From positions 1-64,000 of the forward strand of contig NZ_CP059599.1 in NCBI RefSeq assembly GCF_022369455.1: 64,000 nt of DNA, read 5' to 3'. This DNA is from Campylobacter sp. RM5004. GTDB taxonomy: Bacteria; Campylobacterota; Campylobacteria; Campylobacterales; Campylobacteraceae. The notes beneath the pieces are model-generated. The model saw only the letters and a program-made list of their open reading frames with translations, was not told where the DNA came from and searched no databases. This document shows, piece after piece, positions 14,501 to 21,896 of this stretch; positions within the stretch are counted from its first letter, which is position 1; each line of letters begins with the position of its first letter. The position numbers were made by a program, and so were the translations under genes.

Positions 14501-14842
14501 TTACATCAAAAATCATTCGTAAATATAACAGCTCCTTCAAAGCTTTTAGTAGTTAATAAAACAGCAATTTATACAGGAATAAATGTTAATGATAGTTTAA
14601 ATGTTAGAGCAGGGCTTGGTGCGATAATTGATTTAACGAATAATCCAGATTTTCTAGTAAGCGATGGAATTAGCTCATATTCGTTTAAAGGTGCTAGTAA
14701 AGATAAAAGAGGCTTTGCAAGTTTAGGAATTAACAAAAATTTTAATAAGAAGTTTAGCTTTAGTTTAGAAGCAGAAAAGACCTTTAGTGGAAATCTAAAT
14801 ATTGATTATAATATTAATACAAATCTAAGATACGAGTTCTAA
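11537..14842 (+). CDS. Large autotransporter (type V secreted surface protein)
   Basis: A 1101-residue protein with an N-terminal signal sequence (about 1-22, LRLSIALTSALYSY). The long passenger (about 25-675) is rich in Asn, Ser, Thr and short beta repeats of the type LNNS, which suggests a beta-helix. A proline-rich linker follows (about 678-778) with three copies of KPNPDIPWTDL. The C-terminal region (about 815-1101) fits an autotransporter beta-barrel and ends in an aromatic residue (LRYEF). It is probably an adhesin-like surface protein; no catalytic residues are visible. The gene has its own candidate promoter and is followed by a repeat-based hairpin. The linker coding repeats are near-identical and could recombine. 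Confidence 0.85.
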   Translation: MKNVLRLSIALTSALYSYTTSSDIIGDLAQRVEIKQSGISSITANKVDDKINANFTISGNLTTTSTKDNILIFDYTQANLVYGGIVIKTGGNFTDNGSTFKAQGFGPYYNNIPAIKINGGIATLNNSSVFAGEGNHSSHQNAPAIEVSKGTLNLKNSLVSGAAQRFDSSGLIQHKHQAIDVIGFGTDKVYLNISGSIIKSGEDDTSALAIMAKENSTIVIDDTLNKGTNIIGNIISSGDFTIKGIYKNQATFNAKDILSNINITNNNIFDTTINARIKTNLEKNANIDKTYIGGGLDLNKSAESLGAFNITNSYIAGDIINAHDITIVNDLTPAGKSSIVLDNVYLEGFLTNYAGDIKSSNSVFNKAITSKYVSKIDDTNSIFKGGFSADEILLNGSILEGFKLTSISDAKYSGKNFTLTNIKVGKDLDNTKGYLELNGGLLKATNSALNYDIRSNSAINIDLMGSSLVGSFKDLSGNKISANKVSLNNSTSLGAFSTNELVANNSTFFLGGTSATYNGAIISKTSTSGANNSFGILGVVSKANDEQLIASGLSANMPLAILKGANSDFANSLKFYSGISEYALANSYLKTEKVGDYQVYVLAKDNKQNFNDLTYKNNSKLDINKINEIIADNNKLSDLVDFGKDLLASNEAKELINQNANTSLENKGTMVNDLDKITTPENPDTKPNPDIPWTDLEPSTPIIPTPDPKPEVPEEKPNPDIPWTDLEPSKPIEPSTPEEKPENPDTKPNPDIPWTDLTPANPIDPTPDPKPENPSDEEKFEIAVEEQKEAIKLMVTGKNEKALESAKLMTNQFYFSQVFEYNNLNKRLGELRGFAKNNAGIWIRGYVNKGSIKNTSLKANEVQMGVDKISSFTDFDTYAGFMLNIGRTTTSNTTNSKINNYGLGVYFSSVYNNGFFIDTTLKANHYKSEFKNDNFLGNSTSKGTGVIASFELGKRFGDDFYIEPSTEMILNYIPKTDIKGEKEISIGALHQKSFVNITAPSKLLVVNKTAIYTGINVNDSLNVRAGLGAIIDLTNNPDFLVSDGISSYSFKGASKDKRGFASLGINKNFNKKFSFSLEAEKTFSGNLNIDYNINTNLRYEF
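13593..13805 (+). repeat. Three direct repeats in the autotransporter linker
   Basis: Three near-identical stretches of about 35-40 bp encode KPNPDIPWTDL followed by (E/T)P. They start near 13593, 13684 and 13777 and are separated by proline/glutamate-rich spacers such as PTPDPKPE. The unit length including spacer is about 90 bp, so unequal exchange would keep the frame. Confidence 0.75.
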
Positions 14843-14846
14843 TTCT

Positions 14847-14888
14847 TATTTCCTATTTTAAATTCTTTGGAATTTGAAATAGGAATTT
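14847..14888. terminator. Hairpin from an inverted pair of the 20-bp repeat
   Basis: Four bases after the autotransporter stop, a reverse copy (14847-14866, one with TTTTAAATTC) and a forward copy (14869-14888) are separated by only a few bases. They can fold into a hairpin of about 17 bp. There is no strong T-run, so termination is inferred from the position after the gene. Confidence 0.6.
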
Positions 14889-15059
14889 CAAAATATTTTC
14901 AAAACCCTACGCGAATTTTAAAAACTAATTTTAATCATAAAAACTTTTAAAATAAAATATCCGAATTTTAAAAAATAAAACAAAGAAAAATCTTCAAATT
15001 TCACTCACATTATTTTAGACTTGCAATTTTGTTAGTTTTTAAATTTGTGCAGGGTTTTA

Positions 15060-15112
15060 TAATTCCTATTTCAAATTCTAAAAATTATCAAAAGAATTTG
15101 AATTCGGAATTA
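15060..15112. repeat. Second inverted pair of the 20-bp repeat
   Basis: A reverse copy at 15060-15079 and a forward copy at 15093-15112 flank a 13-bp AT-rich loop, just beyond the stop codon of the convergent diguanylate cyclase gene. The interval 14843-15115 therefore holds four copies arranged as two hairpins between convergent genes. Between the hairpins there is only AT-rich sequence with no reading frame I can support. Confidence 0.7.
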
Positions 15113-15115
15113 GGA

Positions 15116-16141
15116 TTATTCAAAAACTACTTTATTTCTTCCTGTTAATTTAGCTTGATAAAGTCTATTATCAGCCATTTCAAATGCACCAAATTTTGAA
15201 TTAGTAACAAGGCAAAGACCTATGCTAATAGTAAGTTTTAGATTGTGATTTTTAGCATTAAATGTAAAATCTTCAACTTCTTTTCTAAGCTTTTCTAATT
15301 CAGCAACGCATTTAAAATAATCATAATCTTTAAAAACTAAGCAAAATTCTTCCCCACCATAGCGATAAGTTTTTGCATATTTTTTCAAAATACTTGCAAG
15401 AGATCTTAAAATAATATCTCCTATTTCATGCCCATAAGTATCATTAATTTTTTTGAAAAAATCTATATCAACAACTGCTATTACATCTTTATTTTTAAGT
15501 TCAAGCGTATCATAAGCTCTTCTATTATAAACATTAGTTAAAGAATCATAAAAAGCTAATTTGTATCCTTGATAGCCAATAGCTGCTAAAAATATAAATG
15601 AGCCTAATTCAAAATAACTTAAATTATAGCTTTGTAGCTTGTGATAGAATAAAAATTGAAAATAAGAAGCCACATAAGCACCTTGTAAAAAGCATTCAAA
15701 ATTATTAATTTTTCTAAGAATTACAACATAAAGCATTAAAACCAAAAATAAGCAAAAAGAAAAATCCGAATAAACATAAGTTTGATTTATAAACTTTAAA
15801 TTATGTAAATATGAAATAAAAGCCGAATCTTTAGTAAAAATTCCTAATAAAATATAAGAAATCACAACCAAACAGGCAGGTATTAATCTCTTTGTTGATA
15901 AATAATCTTTCTTAAGGCTTACTAATATTGCAAAAACAATAGGTGAAAATAAGGCAATAAAGCTGTGAGCTTGATGAAAATCTAAAAATAAAAATAAAAT
16001 CCTACTAGATAAAAATAATAAAACTAAAAAAGTTATATTATGTTTTCTAAAATAAATTGAGCCTAAAAATACTAAAAGTTCAAAGCCAAGTGTTGCGGCT
16101 GGCATAGGTAGGATTATTTCTTGTAAGAGTGATTGCTGCAT
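15116..16141 (-). CDS. Membrane-bound diguanylate cyclase
   Basis: The 341-residue protein has an N-terminal region of about seven hydrophobic segments (about 10-180) and a C-terminal GGDEF domain starting at DSLTNVYNRRAYD. The active-site signature is GGEEF at 262-266, and the supporting motif DIDFFKKINDTYGHEIGD is intact. It is therefore predicted to make c-di-GMP from GTP. The RxxD inhibitory site usually found five residues before the signature is absent, so product inhibition at that site is not expected. A TATAAT element and an AGAGG ribosome binding site precede the start. It is transcribed alone. Confidence 0.9.
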   Translation of the reverse strand: MQQSLLQEIILPMPAATLGFELLVFLGSIYFRKHNITFLVLLFLSSRILFLFLDFHQAHSFIALFSPIVFAILVSLKKDYLSTKRLIPACLVVISYILLGIFTKDSAFISYLHNLKFINQTYVYSDFSFCLFLVLMLYVVILRKINNFECFLQGAYVASYFQFLFYHKLQSYNLSYFELGSFIFLAAIGYQGYKLAFYDSLTNVYNRRAYDTLELKNKDVIAVVDIDFFKKINDTYGHEIGDIILRSLASILKKYAKTYRYGGEEFCLVFKDYDYFKCVAELEKLRKEVEDFTFNAKNHNLKLTISIGLCLVTNSKFGAFEMADNRLYQAKLTGRNKVVFE

Positions 16142-16169
16142 ATTTAATTACCTCTATGTTTTGCATTTA

Positions 16170-16175
16170 ATTATA
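16170..16175 (-). promoter_or_regulatory. Candidate -10 element for the diguanylate cyclase gene
   Basis: TATAAT on the minus strand, about 29 bp before the start codon at 16141, in the 83-bp gap to the next gene. Confidence 0.45.
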
Positions 16176-16224
16176 CTAACATATCGGTAATTAAGCTAGA
16201 TTATTAATAAATATTTATATTATA

Positions 16225-16815
16225 TTAATATCCAAGAGCTTTTAAAAAGTCATCTTTTAAGTAATTTTTCATATCAGCAAAGCTAATTTCGCTACTTTTT
16301 TTATAATCATTACTTAAAAATACAAATCCGTAAGAATTAATATAAAATTTTTCTAATTTCTCATCTGAAAAATCTTGATTTTTTGAATTTAAATAAACTC
16401 TAAAAATATCAAAATCTTTTAAAATATCTTTTAATAAATATTCTTTTTTACTTTTTTCGTTATATGTTTTTATTTCAATTTTTGAGCTTGATTTGTTATC
16501 TTTTGTTTCTTTATTTTCTTTTATATAAGAAATCACTTCATTGCTTTGAAAATAACTTGCATAATTTGAATTTGATTTATAATGATTAAATTCATCATGC
16601 ATTTGCTTATAAAGACTATTCATAGCTTTTATGTGTTGCTCGTTTATTTTGTCAAAGTCTTTAAAAAAATTATCCATAGGATTAATCATTTTATTTTCAA
16701 TAGCATCTAGCCTTTGTTTTAAAATCTCGTTTTCAAGTTTTAATTTATCAATCTCGCTAAGAGAATTAGCACCTAAACTTGCTACACAAAATATAGAAAT
16801 TAATAATTTTTTCAT
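16225..16815 (-). CDS. Exported coiled-coil protein of unknown function
   Basis: I place the start at 16815, where an AAGGAG ribosome binding site precedes the ATG and the product opens with a signal peptide (MKKLLISIFCVASLGANS). A longer frame to 16875 lacks a good site. The 196-residue product is predicted to be periplasmic. After the signal peptide comes a heptad-like stretch (EIDKLKLENEILKQRLDAIENK) suggesting a coiled coil, then a charged region rich in Lys and Ser. It ends FADMKNYLKDDFLKALGY, which resembles the end of the DUF3298-like protein at 25725-26501 (FDEIKAFLKDDFLKLL). I assign no function. Confidence 0.7.
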   Translation of the reverse strand: MKKLLISIFCVASLGANSLSEIDKLKLENEILKQRLDAIENKMINPMDNFFKDFDKINEQHIKAMNSLYKQMHDEFNHYKSNSNYASYFQSNEVISYIKENKETKDNKSSSKIEIKTYNEKSKKEYLLKDILKDFDIFRVYLNSKNQDFSDEKLEKFYINSYGFVFLSNDYKKSSEISFADMKNYLKDDFLKALGY

Positions 16816-16903
16816 ATCTTTCTCCTTTTTAAAAATACATATTTTAATATTTTTTTCATAATACTTTAAAAACATTTTTTAAGCTTATTTATGATATGTA
16901 GTT

Positions 16904-18310
16904 TTAAGGCTTAAAAACATTTTTTAAAGCTTCTTCATATACTTTTTCATCATTTATGATAGGATAGTTTTTCAAAAAGTCTAAGGCTTCTGGCACGTTT
17001 TTTTGAAATTCAAATAATTCAATTTTAAGCTTAAAATCGCCTTGCTTACTAATAAAATCTGTAATGCAATCTTGCATAGAGCCTTTATGTAATAATTTTA
17101 AATAATAATCTATACTAACTTTATCATCTATCCTAAAATCAATACTTATTCTACATAAGTTTTCAGGCCAGTGAAGTCCTTGATTGCTTATTCTAAATCT
17201 AATTGAATTTATAGGCTCATTTAGTAGCTTTTTGGTCTTGCTTTTTAGTTTTAGTGATTTTATAAATTTCGGATTGAATTTTGCATCAAAAATCAAAAAT
17301 TCATAATATTCATGATTTAAAACTTCTCTTGCACTTGCTAAAATTTCACCATCTTTTATAAGGCGGACATTTTTAAGCTTGCAAATCTTAATGCAAGTTC
17401 TTTCATCATAAACTAAATCAATGCCTAGCTCTTTAAATCTTTTTATACTCTCATTTAGCATAAAATCTTCACGCCACACCATACCATTAGTATAACCTGT
17501 GCTATCTATTTCTAATTTTTTTATTATTTCAAAATAGCGTATATTTGTAGCAAAAGCTTTGCCTTCTTTTATTTCTTTGATTATTCTATACAGACTATTG
17601 CCGAGGCTATATTTATAAGCTATAGTAATTGATGGTCTTTCTAGCTCTTTAAATTCTTCTAAATCTTTTTTTAGAATTATTCTATCTTTTCTATATAAAG
17701 TTCCTTCTTTAAAATTACTCAGAAACTTTTCAAGTACTTTATCAACATCTAATTTACCTAAATAATATCTGCTTAAAGATACATAAATTTCACCTGCGCC
17801 CACCCAAAGATATTTTATATTTTCATCGCCATAAATAGGAATCCTTTTGTCATTTTTAATTTTGTATCCTTCGGTTAGCGTATGATATATATCAAATGTA
17901 ACTTTTACTGTGATATTATCAGGCTTTTGAAGAGTTACATAAAATTTTTTCTCTTTTAAAGATAGTCCGACATGAATCTCAGTAATATTGTCTAAAATCG
18001 GTTCTTTAAAATCTTTTATTTTTATATATATTGAGCCTTTTGATATAACTTCTGCTGTTAATTTGGCATCTTCTAAGAAAATTTTTCCATCTCTATCCGT
18101 TAGTTTTAAATCTGTTGCCTTGCAATAGCTTCCTACATCTTCATAGCTTTCATTGTAATAATTTTCACATTTAAGATTTTTATATTCTATTTTATACTCA
18201 AATGTATCGCCTAATTGATTTAAAAAATTTTTTAAGTTCTTTAAATTTGCTTGATTATTTAAAGCATGTAAATTAAATACTAAAACAATGATTAAAAATA
18301 ATTTTTTCAT
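16904..18310 (-). CDS. Exported protein of unknown function, 468 residues
   Basis: I prefer the ATG at 18310, which gives a classical signal peptide (MKKLFLIIVLVFNLHA). A GTG four codons upstream is also open, and the GGGGG stretch before the ATG is only a weak ribosome binding site. After the signal the protein is mostly beta/alpha mixed with several Cys residues (for example CENYYNESYEDVGSYC), consistent with disulfides in the periplasm. I do not recognise a domain. A copy of the 20-bp repeat, a parS site and a second repeat copy lie directly upstream. Confidence 0.7.
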   Translation of the reverse strand: MKKLFLIIVLVFNLHALNNQANLKNLKNFLNQLGDTFEYKIEYKNLKCENYYNESYEDVGSYCKATDLKLTDRDGKIFLEDAKLTAEVISKGSIYIKIKDFKEPILDNITEIHVGLSLKEKKFYVTLQKPDNITVKVTFDIYHTLTEGYKIKNDKRIPIYGDENIKYLWVGAGEIYVSLSRYYLGKLDVDKVLEKFLSNFKEGTLYRKDRIILKKDLEEFKELERPSITIAYKYSLGNSLYRIIKEIKEGKAFATNIRYFEIIKKLEIDSTGYTNGMVWREDFMLNESIKRFKELGIDLVYDERTCIKICKLKNVRLIKDGEILASAREVLNHEYYEFLIFDAKFNPKFIKSLKLKSKTKKLLNEPINSIRFRISNQGLHWPENLCRISIDFRIDDKVSIDYYLKLLHKGSMQDCITDFISKQGDFKLKIELFEFQKNVPEALDFLKNYPIINDEKVYEEALKNVFKP

Positions 18311-18337
18311 ACAAACCCCCACTTTTGTTTTAAAATT

Positions 18338-18357
18338 AGAATTTAAAATAGGAATTT
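18338..18357 (+). repeat. Dispersed 20-bp repeat, left arm around parS
   Basis: AGAATTTAAAATAGGAATTT, one base from consensus. It forms an inverted pair with 18386-18405, and the parS site sits between them. Confidence 0.8.
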
Positions 18358-18364
18358 GATTTTT

Positions 18365-18380
18365 TGTTTCACGTGAAACA
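18365..18380. promoter_or_regulatory. parS: parS chromosome partition site 1
   Basis: TGTTTCACGTGAAACA is a perfect 16-bp palindrome and matches the bacterial parS consensus bound by ParB (Spo0J). parS sites cluster near the origin, which fits the position 18 kb from dnaA. ParB binds here, spreads and loads the condensin complex. parA and parB are not in the window. Confidence 0.93.
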
Positions 18381-18385
18381 TTTTG

Positions 18386-18405
18386 AAATTCCTAATTCAA
18401 ATTCT
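18386..18405 (-). repeat. Dispersed 20-bp repeat, right arm around parS
   Basis: Reverse-strand copy (AGAATTTGAATTAGGAATTT on the minus strand). Its first bases overlap the TAG stop of the small gene at 18404-18505. Confidence 0.8.
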
Positions 18406-18505
18406 ATTTTTTCTTTTCATTTAAAATAACTACTATTATACCAACTACTCCACAAACACAAACAGCACCCATAAATATATATTGAAATAAATCTAATCCA
18501 CTCAT
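18404..18505 (-). CDS. Small single-span membrane protein, 33 residues
   Basis: ATG at 18505 overlaps the TGA stop of the pseudouridine synthase gene (ATGA), and AGGAG lies 7 bases before it. The product begins MSGLDLFQYIFMGAVCVCG, continues with a hydrophobic run (GVVGIIVVIL) and ends NEKKK. That pattern fits one transmembrane helix with a positively charged cytoplasmic end. The good ribosome binding site, the coupling and the membrane-helix pattern argue for a real gene. I know of no family assignment. It could act as a small subunit or regulator, but no partner is visible here. Confidence 0.6.
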   Translation of the reverse strand: MSGLDLFQYIFMGAVCVCGVVGIIVVILNEKKK

Positions 18506-19443
18506 TTAATCGCTCCTAAAAATTCATTTTCTATATCATTATTTATAAAATCATAATTTTGATTTTTATAAGTAAATTTAAGTCTTGCCGAATGAAGACA
18601 AAGCCTACTTGCTCCACAAAGCTCTTTTATGTTTATTATTTTTTTGTCTAAAATATTTCTTGCTTCTTCGTTACTTAGTCCATAAAGAGTATCACCTGCA
18701 ATTTTATGTCCTGAGTAATATAGATGAAGTCTTAATTGATGTTGTCTTCCTGTTAGTGGAATTGCTTTTAAAAGTGTATGTTTAGGATAATTTTTAATAA
18801 CACAAAATTGTGATTTTGATATTTTTCCATCTTTTGATACTAGCATTTTGTTTTTTAAATCTTCATCGTTTTTTAGTCTTGCACTAACACAAAAATCATA
18901 TTCAATATTTCCACAAACTAAAGCTAAATATTCTTTATAAACTTCTTGTTTTGCAAAGAGTTCTTTTAATTCTTTGTTAGCGATTTTATTTTTTGCAACG
19001 AGTATAAGCCCGCTTGTAGCTGCATCTAGCCTATGAGCTACGCTAGCATTTTCTCCATATTTTTGCCAGATTTCATCATTTAAAGAATACTCACAATTTC
19101 TTCCATTTGGATGAGATAAAACCCCACTTGGTTTGTTAAAAACAGCAAAATCTTCATTTTCAAAAATAGGTTTTAAATCCAAACTAAAACATTCATAAAC
19201 TAATAAATAAAACTCACCATTAATAACGCTATTTTTTTTACATATTTCAATATCGTTTAAATTTATTTCATCTATATTTAAAGTATTTAAAAGGTTTTTG
19301 CTAACATTATTTTTAAAAATAATAACACGATTTTTATCACAAAATCTTTGTGCTTTTTTTAAATCATAATTTAAATTTTGCATTACTAATTGATAAGCTT
19401 TTTTATTTTCGCTAGTAAAAAATTTTTTGTATAAATATCCCAC
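18502..19443 (-). CDS. RluA-family RNA pseudouridine synthase
   Basis: A 313-residue enzyme that isomerises specific uridines to pseudouridine in rRNA or tRNA. The catalytic aspartate is D140 in the family motif HRLDAATSG. GRQHQLRLHL and the following GD(T)LYG are also diagnostic. The exact target uridine cannot be decided. In C. jejuni a homologous gene sits near nrdA, and the same is true here. Upstream, the 77-bp gap holds divergent promoters shared with nrdA. The 3' end overlaps a 33-residue membrane protein gene by 4 bp. Confidence 0.9.
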   Translation of the reverse strand: MGYLYKKFFTSENKKAYQLVMQNLNYDLKKAQRFCDKNRVIIFKNNVSKNLLNTLNIDEINLNDIEICKKNSVINGEFYLLVYECFSLDLKPIFENEDFAVFNKPSGVLSHPNGRNCEYSLNDEIWQKYGENASVAHRLDAATSGLILVAKNKIANKELKELFAKQEVYKEYLALVCGNIEYDFCVSARLKNDEDLKNKMLVSKDGKISKSQFCVIKNYPKHTLLKAIPLTGRQHQLRLHLYYSGHKIAGDTLYGLSNEEARNILDKKIINIKELCGASRLCLHSARLKFTYKNQNYDFINNDIENEFLGAIK

Positions 19444-19474
19444 TTTTTTTAACCTATATTTTATCTCTACTTAT

Positions 19475-19480
19475 TATAAT
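19475..19480 (+). promoter_or_regulatory. Candidate -10 element for nrdA
   Basis: Perfect TATAAT 40 bp before the nrdA start codon, preceded by T-rich blocks typical of Campylobacter sigma-70 promoters. Confidence 0.5.
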
Positions 19481-19520
19481 ACATTCTTTTTTAAAATTCA
19501 CAAAGGACAAACAATCAATC

Positions 19521-21896
19521 ATGAAGGTAGTAAAAAGAACAGGAAGAGTAGAAGAATTAGATATTTCTAAAATTAAAAAATATACAACTTTAGCAACAGA
19601 AGGCTTAGAAAATGTGAGCCAAAGTGAGCTTGAAGTTGATGCGAAAATCCAGTTTAGAGATATGATAACTTCTGAAGAAATCCAAAATACTTTAATAAAA
19701 ACAGCAGTAGATAAAATAGATATAGATAGACCAAATTGGACTTTTGTTGCTGCAAGATTATTTTTGTATGATCTATATCATAAAGTTAATCCACAAAAAG
19801 AATATGTTCATTTAAGAGAATATTTTGAGCGTGGAGAAAAAGCTGGAAGATTATTTTTAGGTCTTAAAGAAAAGTATGATTTAGATGATTTAAATGCTTA
19901 TATAAAACCTGAGCGTGATTTACAATTTACCTATTTAGGTATAAAAACCCTTTATGATAGATATTTAATAAAAGATAATAAAGGTAATCCTATTGAATTA
20001 CCACAACATATGTTTATGGCTATTGCTATGTTTTTAGCTCAAAACGAATTAAATAGGCAAGAATGGGCTAAGAAATTTTATGATTTAATTTCTAAATTTG
20101 AAGTAATGTGTGCAACTCCAACACTAAGTAATGCAAGAACTACAAGACATCAGCTTTCAAGTTGTTATATAGGCTCAACTCCTGATAATATAGAAGGTAT
20201 TTTTGATTCTTACAAAGAAATGGCGTTATTGTCAAAATTTGGCGGTGGAATAGGCTGGGATTGGAGTATGGTTCGTGCTATGGGTGGTAGTATAGACGGA
20301 CACAAAAACGCAGCGGGTGGAATTATTCCATTTTTAAAAATTACAAATGATATTGCAGTTGCAGTTGATCAGTTAGGAACTAGAAAAGGTGCTATTTCTG
20401 TTTATATTGAGCCTTGGCATATGGATGTTTGTGATTTTATTGACCTTAGAAAAAATAGTGGAGAAGAAAGAAGAAGAGCTCACGAATTATTCCCTGCTTT
20501 ATGGATAAATGATTTATTTATGAAAAGGGTTAAAGATAATGCAAAATGGACTTTATTTGATCCATTTGATACTCCACAATTATGTAATTTATATGGAAAA
20601 GAATTTGAATTAGAGTATGAAAGACTTGAAAAAGATGAGAGCATAGTAAAAGAAGTAATGGATGCAAAAGAACTTTGGAAAAAGATTTTAACAAATTACT
20701 TTGAAAGCGGTATGCCATTTTTATGTTTTAAAGATAATGCTAACAAAGCTAACCCAAATTCTCACACAGGTCTTATCAGAAGTTCAAACCTATGCACCGA
20801 GATTTTTCAAAATACTGATCCAAATCATTATAAAATTAAAGCAACATTTGAAGATGGTAGCGTAAGCGTATATGAAGAAAATGAAATCTTAAAGCTTGAT
20901 AATTCTCAAATCAAAACTGCTAAGAAATTAAGTAGTTTAGATACTTTAAATGGTAAAAAAGTTTATATTGTAGAAAAAGAATATGATGAAGGTAGAACTG
21001 CTGTTTGTAACCTTGCTAGTATAAATCTAAGCAAAATAAACACAGAAGAAGATATTAAAAGAGTTGTTCCTATTGCAATAAGAATGTTAGATAATGTTAT
21101 TGAGCTTAATTTCTACCCACACGCAAAAGTAAAAAACACTAACTTAAAATCTCGTGCAATAGGTTTAGGTGTTATGGGTGAAGCACAAATGTTAGCAGAA
21201 AAAGGCGTTATGTTTGGAACTAACGAACACTTTGAGTTAATTGACAAAATTATGGAAAGCATTTCTTATGAAGCAATTAGTGCAAGTAGTGATTTAGCAG
21301 TAGAAAAGGGCATTTATCCTGAGTATGAAGGAAGTAACTGGAGTAAAGGAATTTTCCCTATTGATGTAGCTAACGAAAATGCAAAAATGCTAACAATGGG
21401 TGATAATTTATTCAATCAATCAAACTGCGATTGGAATGAATTAAGAAAGAAAGTTAATAAACAAGGTATGAGAAATGGTTATTTAATGGCTATTGCTCCA
21501 ACTTCTAGTATATCAATTTTAGTTGGTACTACTCAGACAATTGAACCTGTTTATAAAAGAAAATGGTTTGAACAAAACTTAAGTGGAATGATACCTACCG
21601 TTGTGCCAAATCTAAGTCTTGATACTTGGCAATATTATGTAACAGCTTATGAGCTTGATCAAAGAGATTTAGTTCGTGCAGCAGCAATTCGCCAAAAATG
21701 GATAGATCAAGGACAAAGCTTAAATATATTTGTTAGCCTTGATAAAGCTAGTGGTGGCTATTTAAATAGTATTTATACCTTAGCACATTCTCTAGGACTT
21801 AAGTCTTGTTATTATTTAAGAAGCGAAAGCCCTGCAAGCGAGCATTTAGATAATAAACCAGTTGATAGAAGCATTGAATGTGAAGGTTGTCAATGA
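19521..21896 (+). CDS. nrdA: Ribonucleoside-diphosphate reductase, alpha subunit (class Ia)
   Basis: NrdA reduces NDPs to dNDPs with a thiyl radical relayed from NrdB. The 791-residue protein opens with an ATP-cone (MKVVKRTGRVEELDISKI). It carries the active-site cysteines in the family motifs LSSCYIG, SSNLCTEI and AVCNLASINL, and a C-terminal CEGC pair for thioredoxin reduction. The sequence YKRKWFEQNLSG resembles other proteobacterial NrdA proteins. nrdB is not in the window, so the two subunits are encoded apart. The stop overlaps the next gene (ATGA). Confidence 0.96.
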   Translation: MKVVKRTGRVEELDISKIKKYTTLATEGLENVSQSELEVDAKIQFRDMITSEEIQNTLIKTAVDKIDIDRPNWTFVAARLFLYDLYHKVNPQKEYVHLREYFERGEKAGRLFLGLKEKYDLDDLNAYIKPERDLQFTYLGIKTLYDRYLIKDNKGNPIELPQHMFMAIAMFLAQNELNRQEWAKKFYDLISKFEVMCATPTLSNARTTRHQLSSCYIGSTPDNIEGIFDSYKEMALLSKFGGGIGWDWSMVRAMGGSIDGHKNAAGGIIPFLKITNDIAVAVDQLGTRKGAISVYIEPWHMDVCDFIDLRKNSGEERRRAHELFPALWINDLFMKRVKDNAKWTLFDPFDTPQLCNLYGKEFELEYERLEKDESIVKEVMDAKELWKKILTNYFESGMPFLCFKDNANKANPNSHTGLIRSSNLCTEIFQNTDPNHYKIKATFEDGSVSVYEENEILKLDNSQIKTAKKLSSLDTLNGKKVYIVEKEYDEGRTAVCNLASINLSKINTEEDIKRVVPIAIRMLDNVIELNFYPHAKVKNTNLKSRAIGLGVMGEAQMLAEKGVMFGTNEHFELIDKIMESISYEAISASSDLAVEKGIYPEYEGSNWSKGIFPIDVANENAKMLTMGDNLFNQSNCDWNELRKKVNKQGMRNGYLMAIAPTSSISILVGTTQTIEPVYKRKWFEQNLSGMIPTVVPNLSLDTWQYYVTAYELDQRDLVRAAAIRQKWIDQGQSLNIFVSLDKASGGYLNSIYTLAHSLGLKSCYYLRSESPASEHLDNKPVDRSIECEGCQ

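Noticed and set aside
16816-16875. Longer start for the exported coiled-coil protein
   Set aside because: The 20 extra residues have no ribosome binding site. The internal ATG has AAGGAG and begins a signal peptide.
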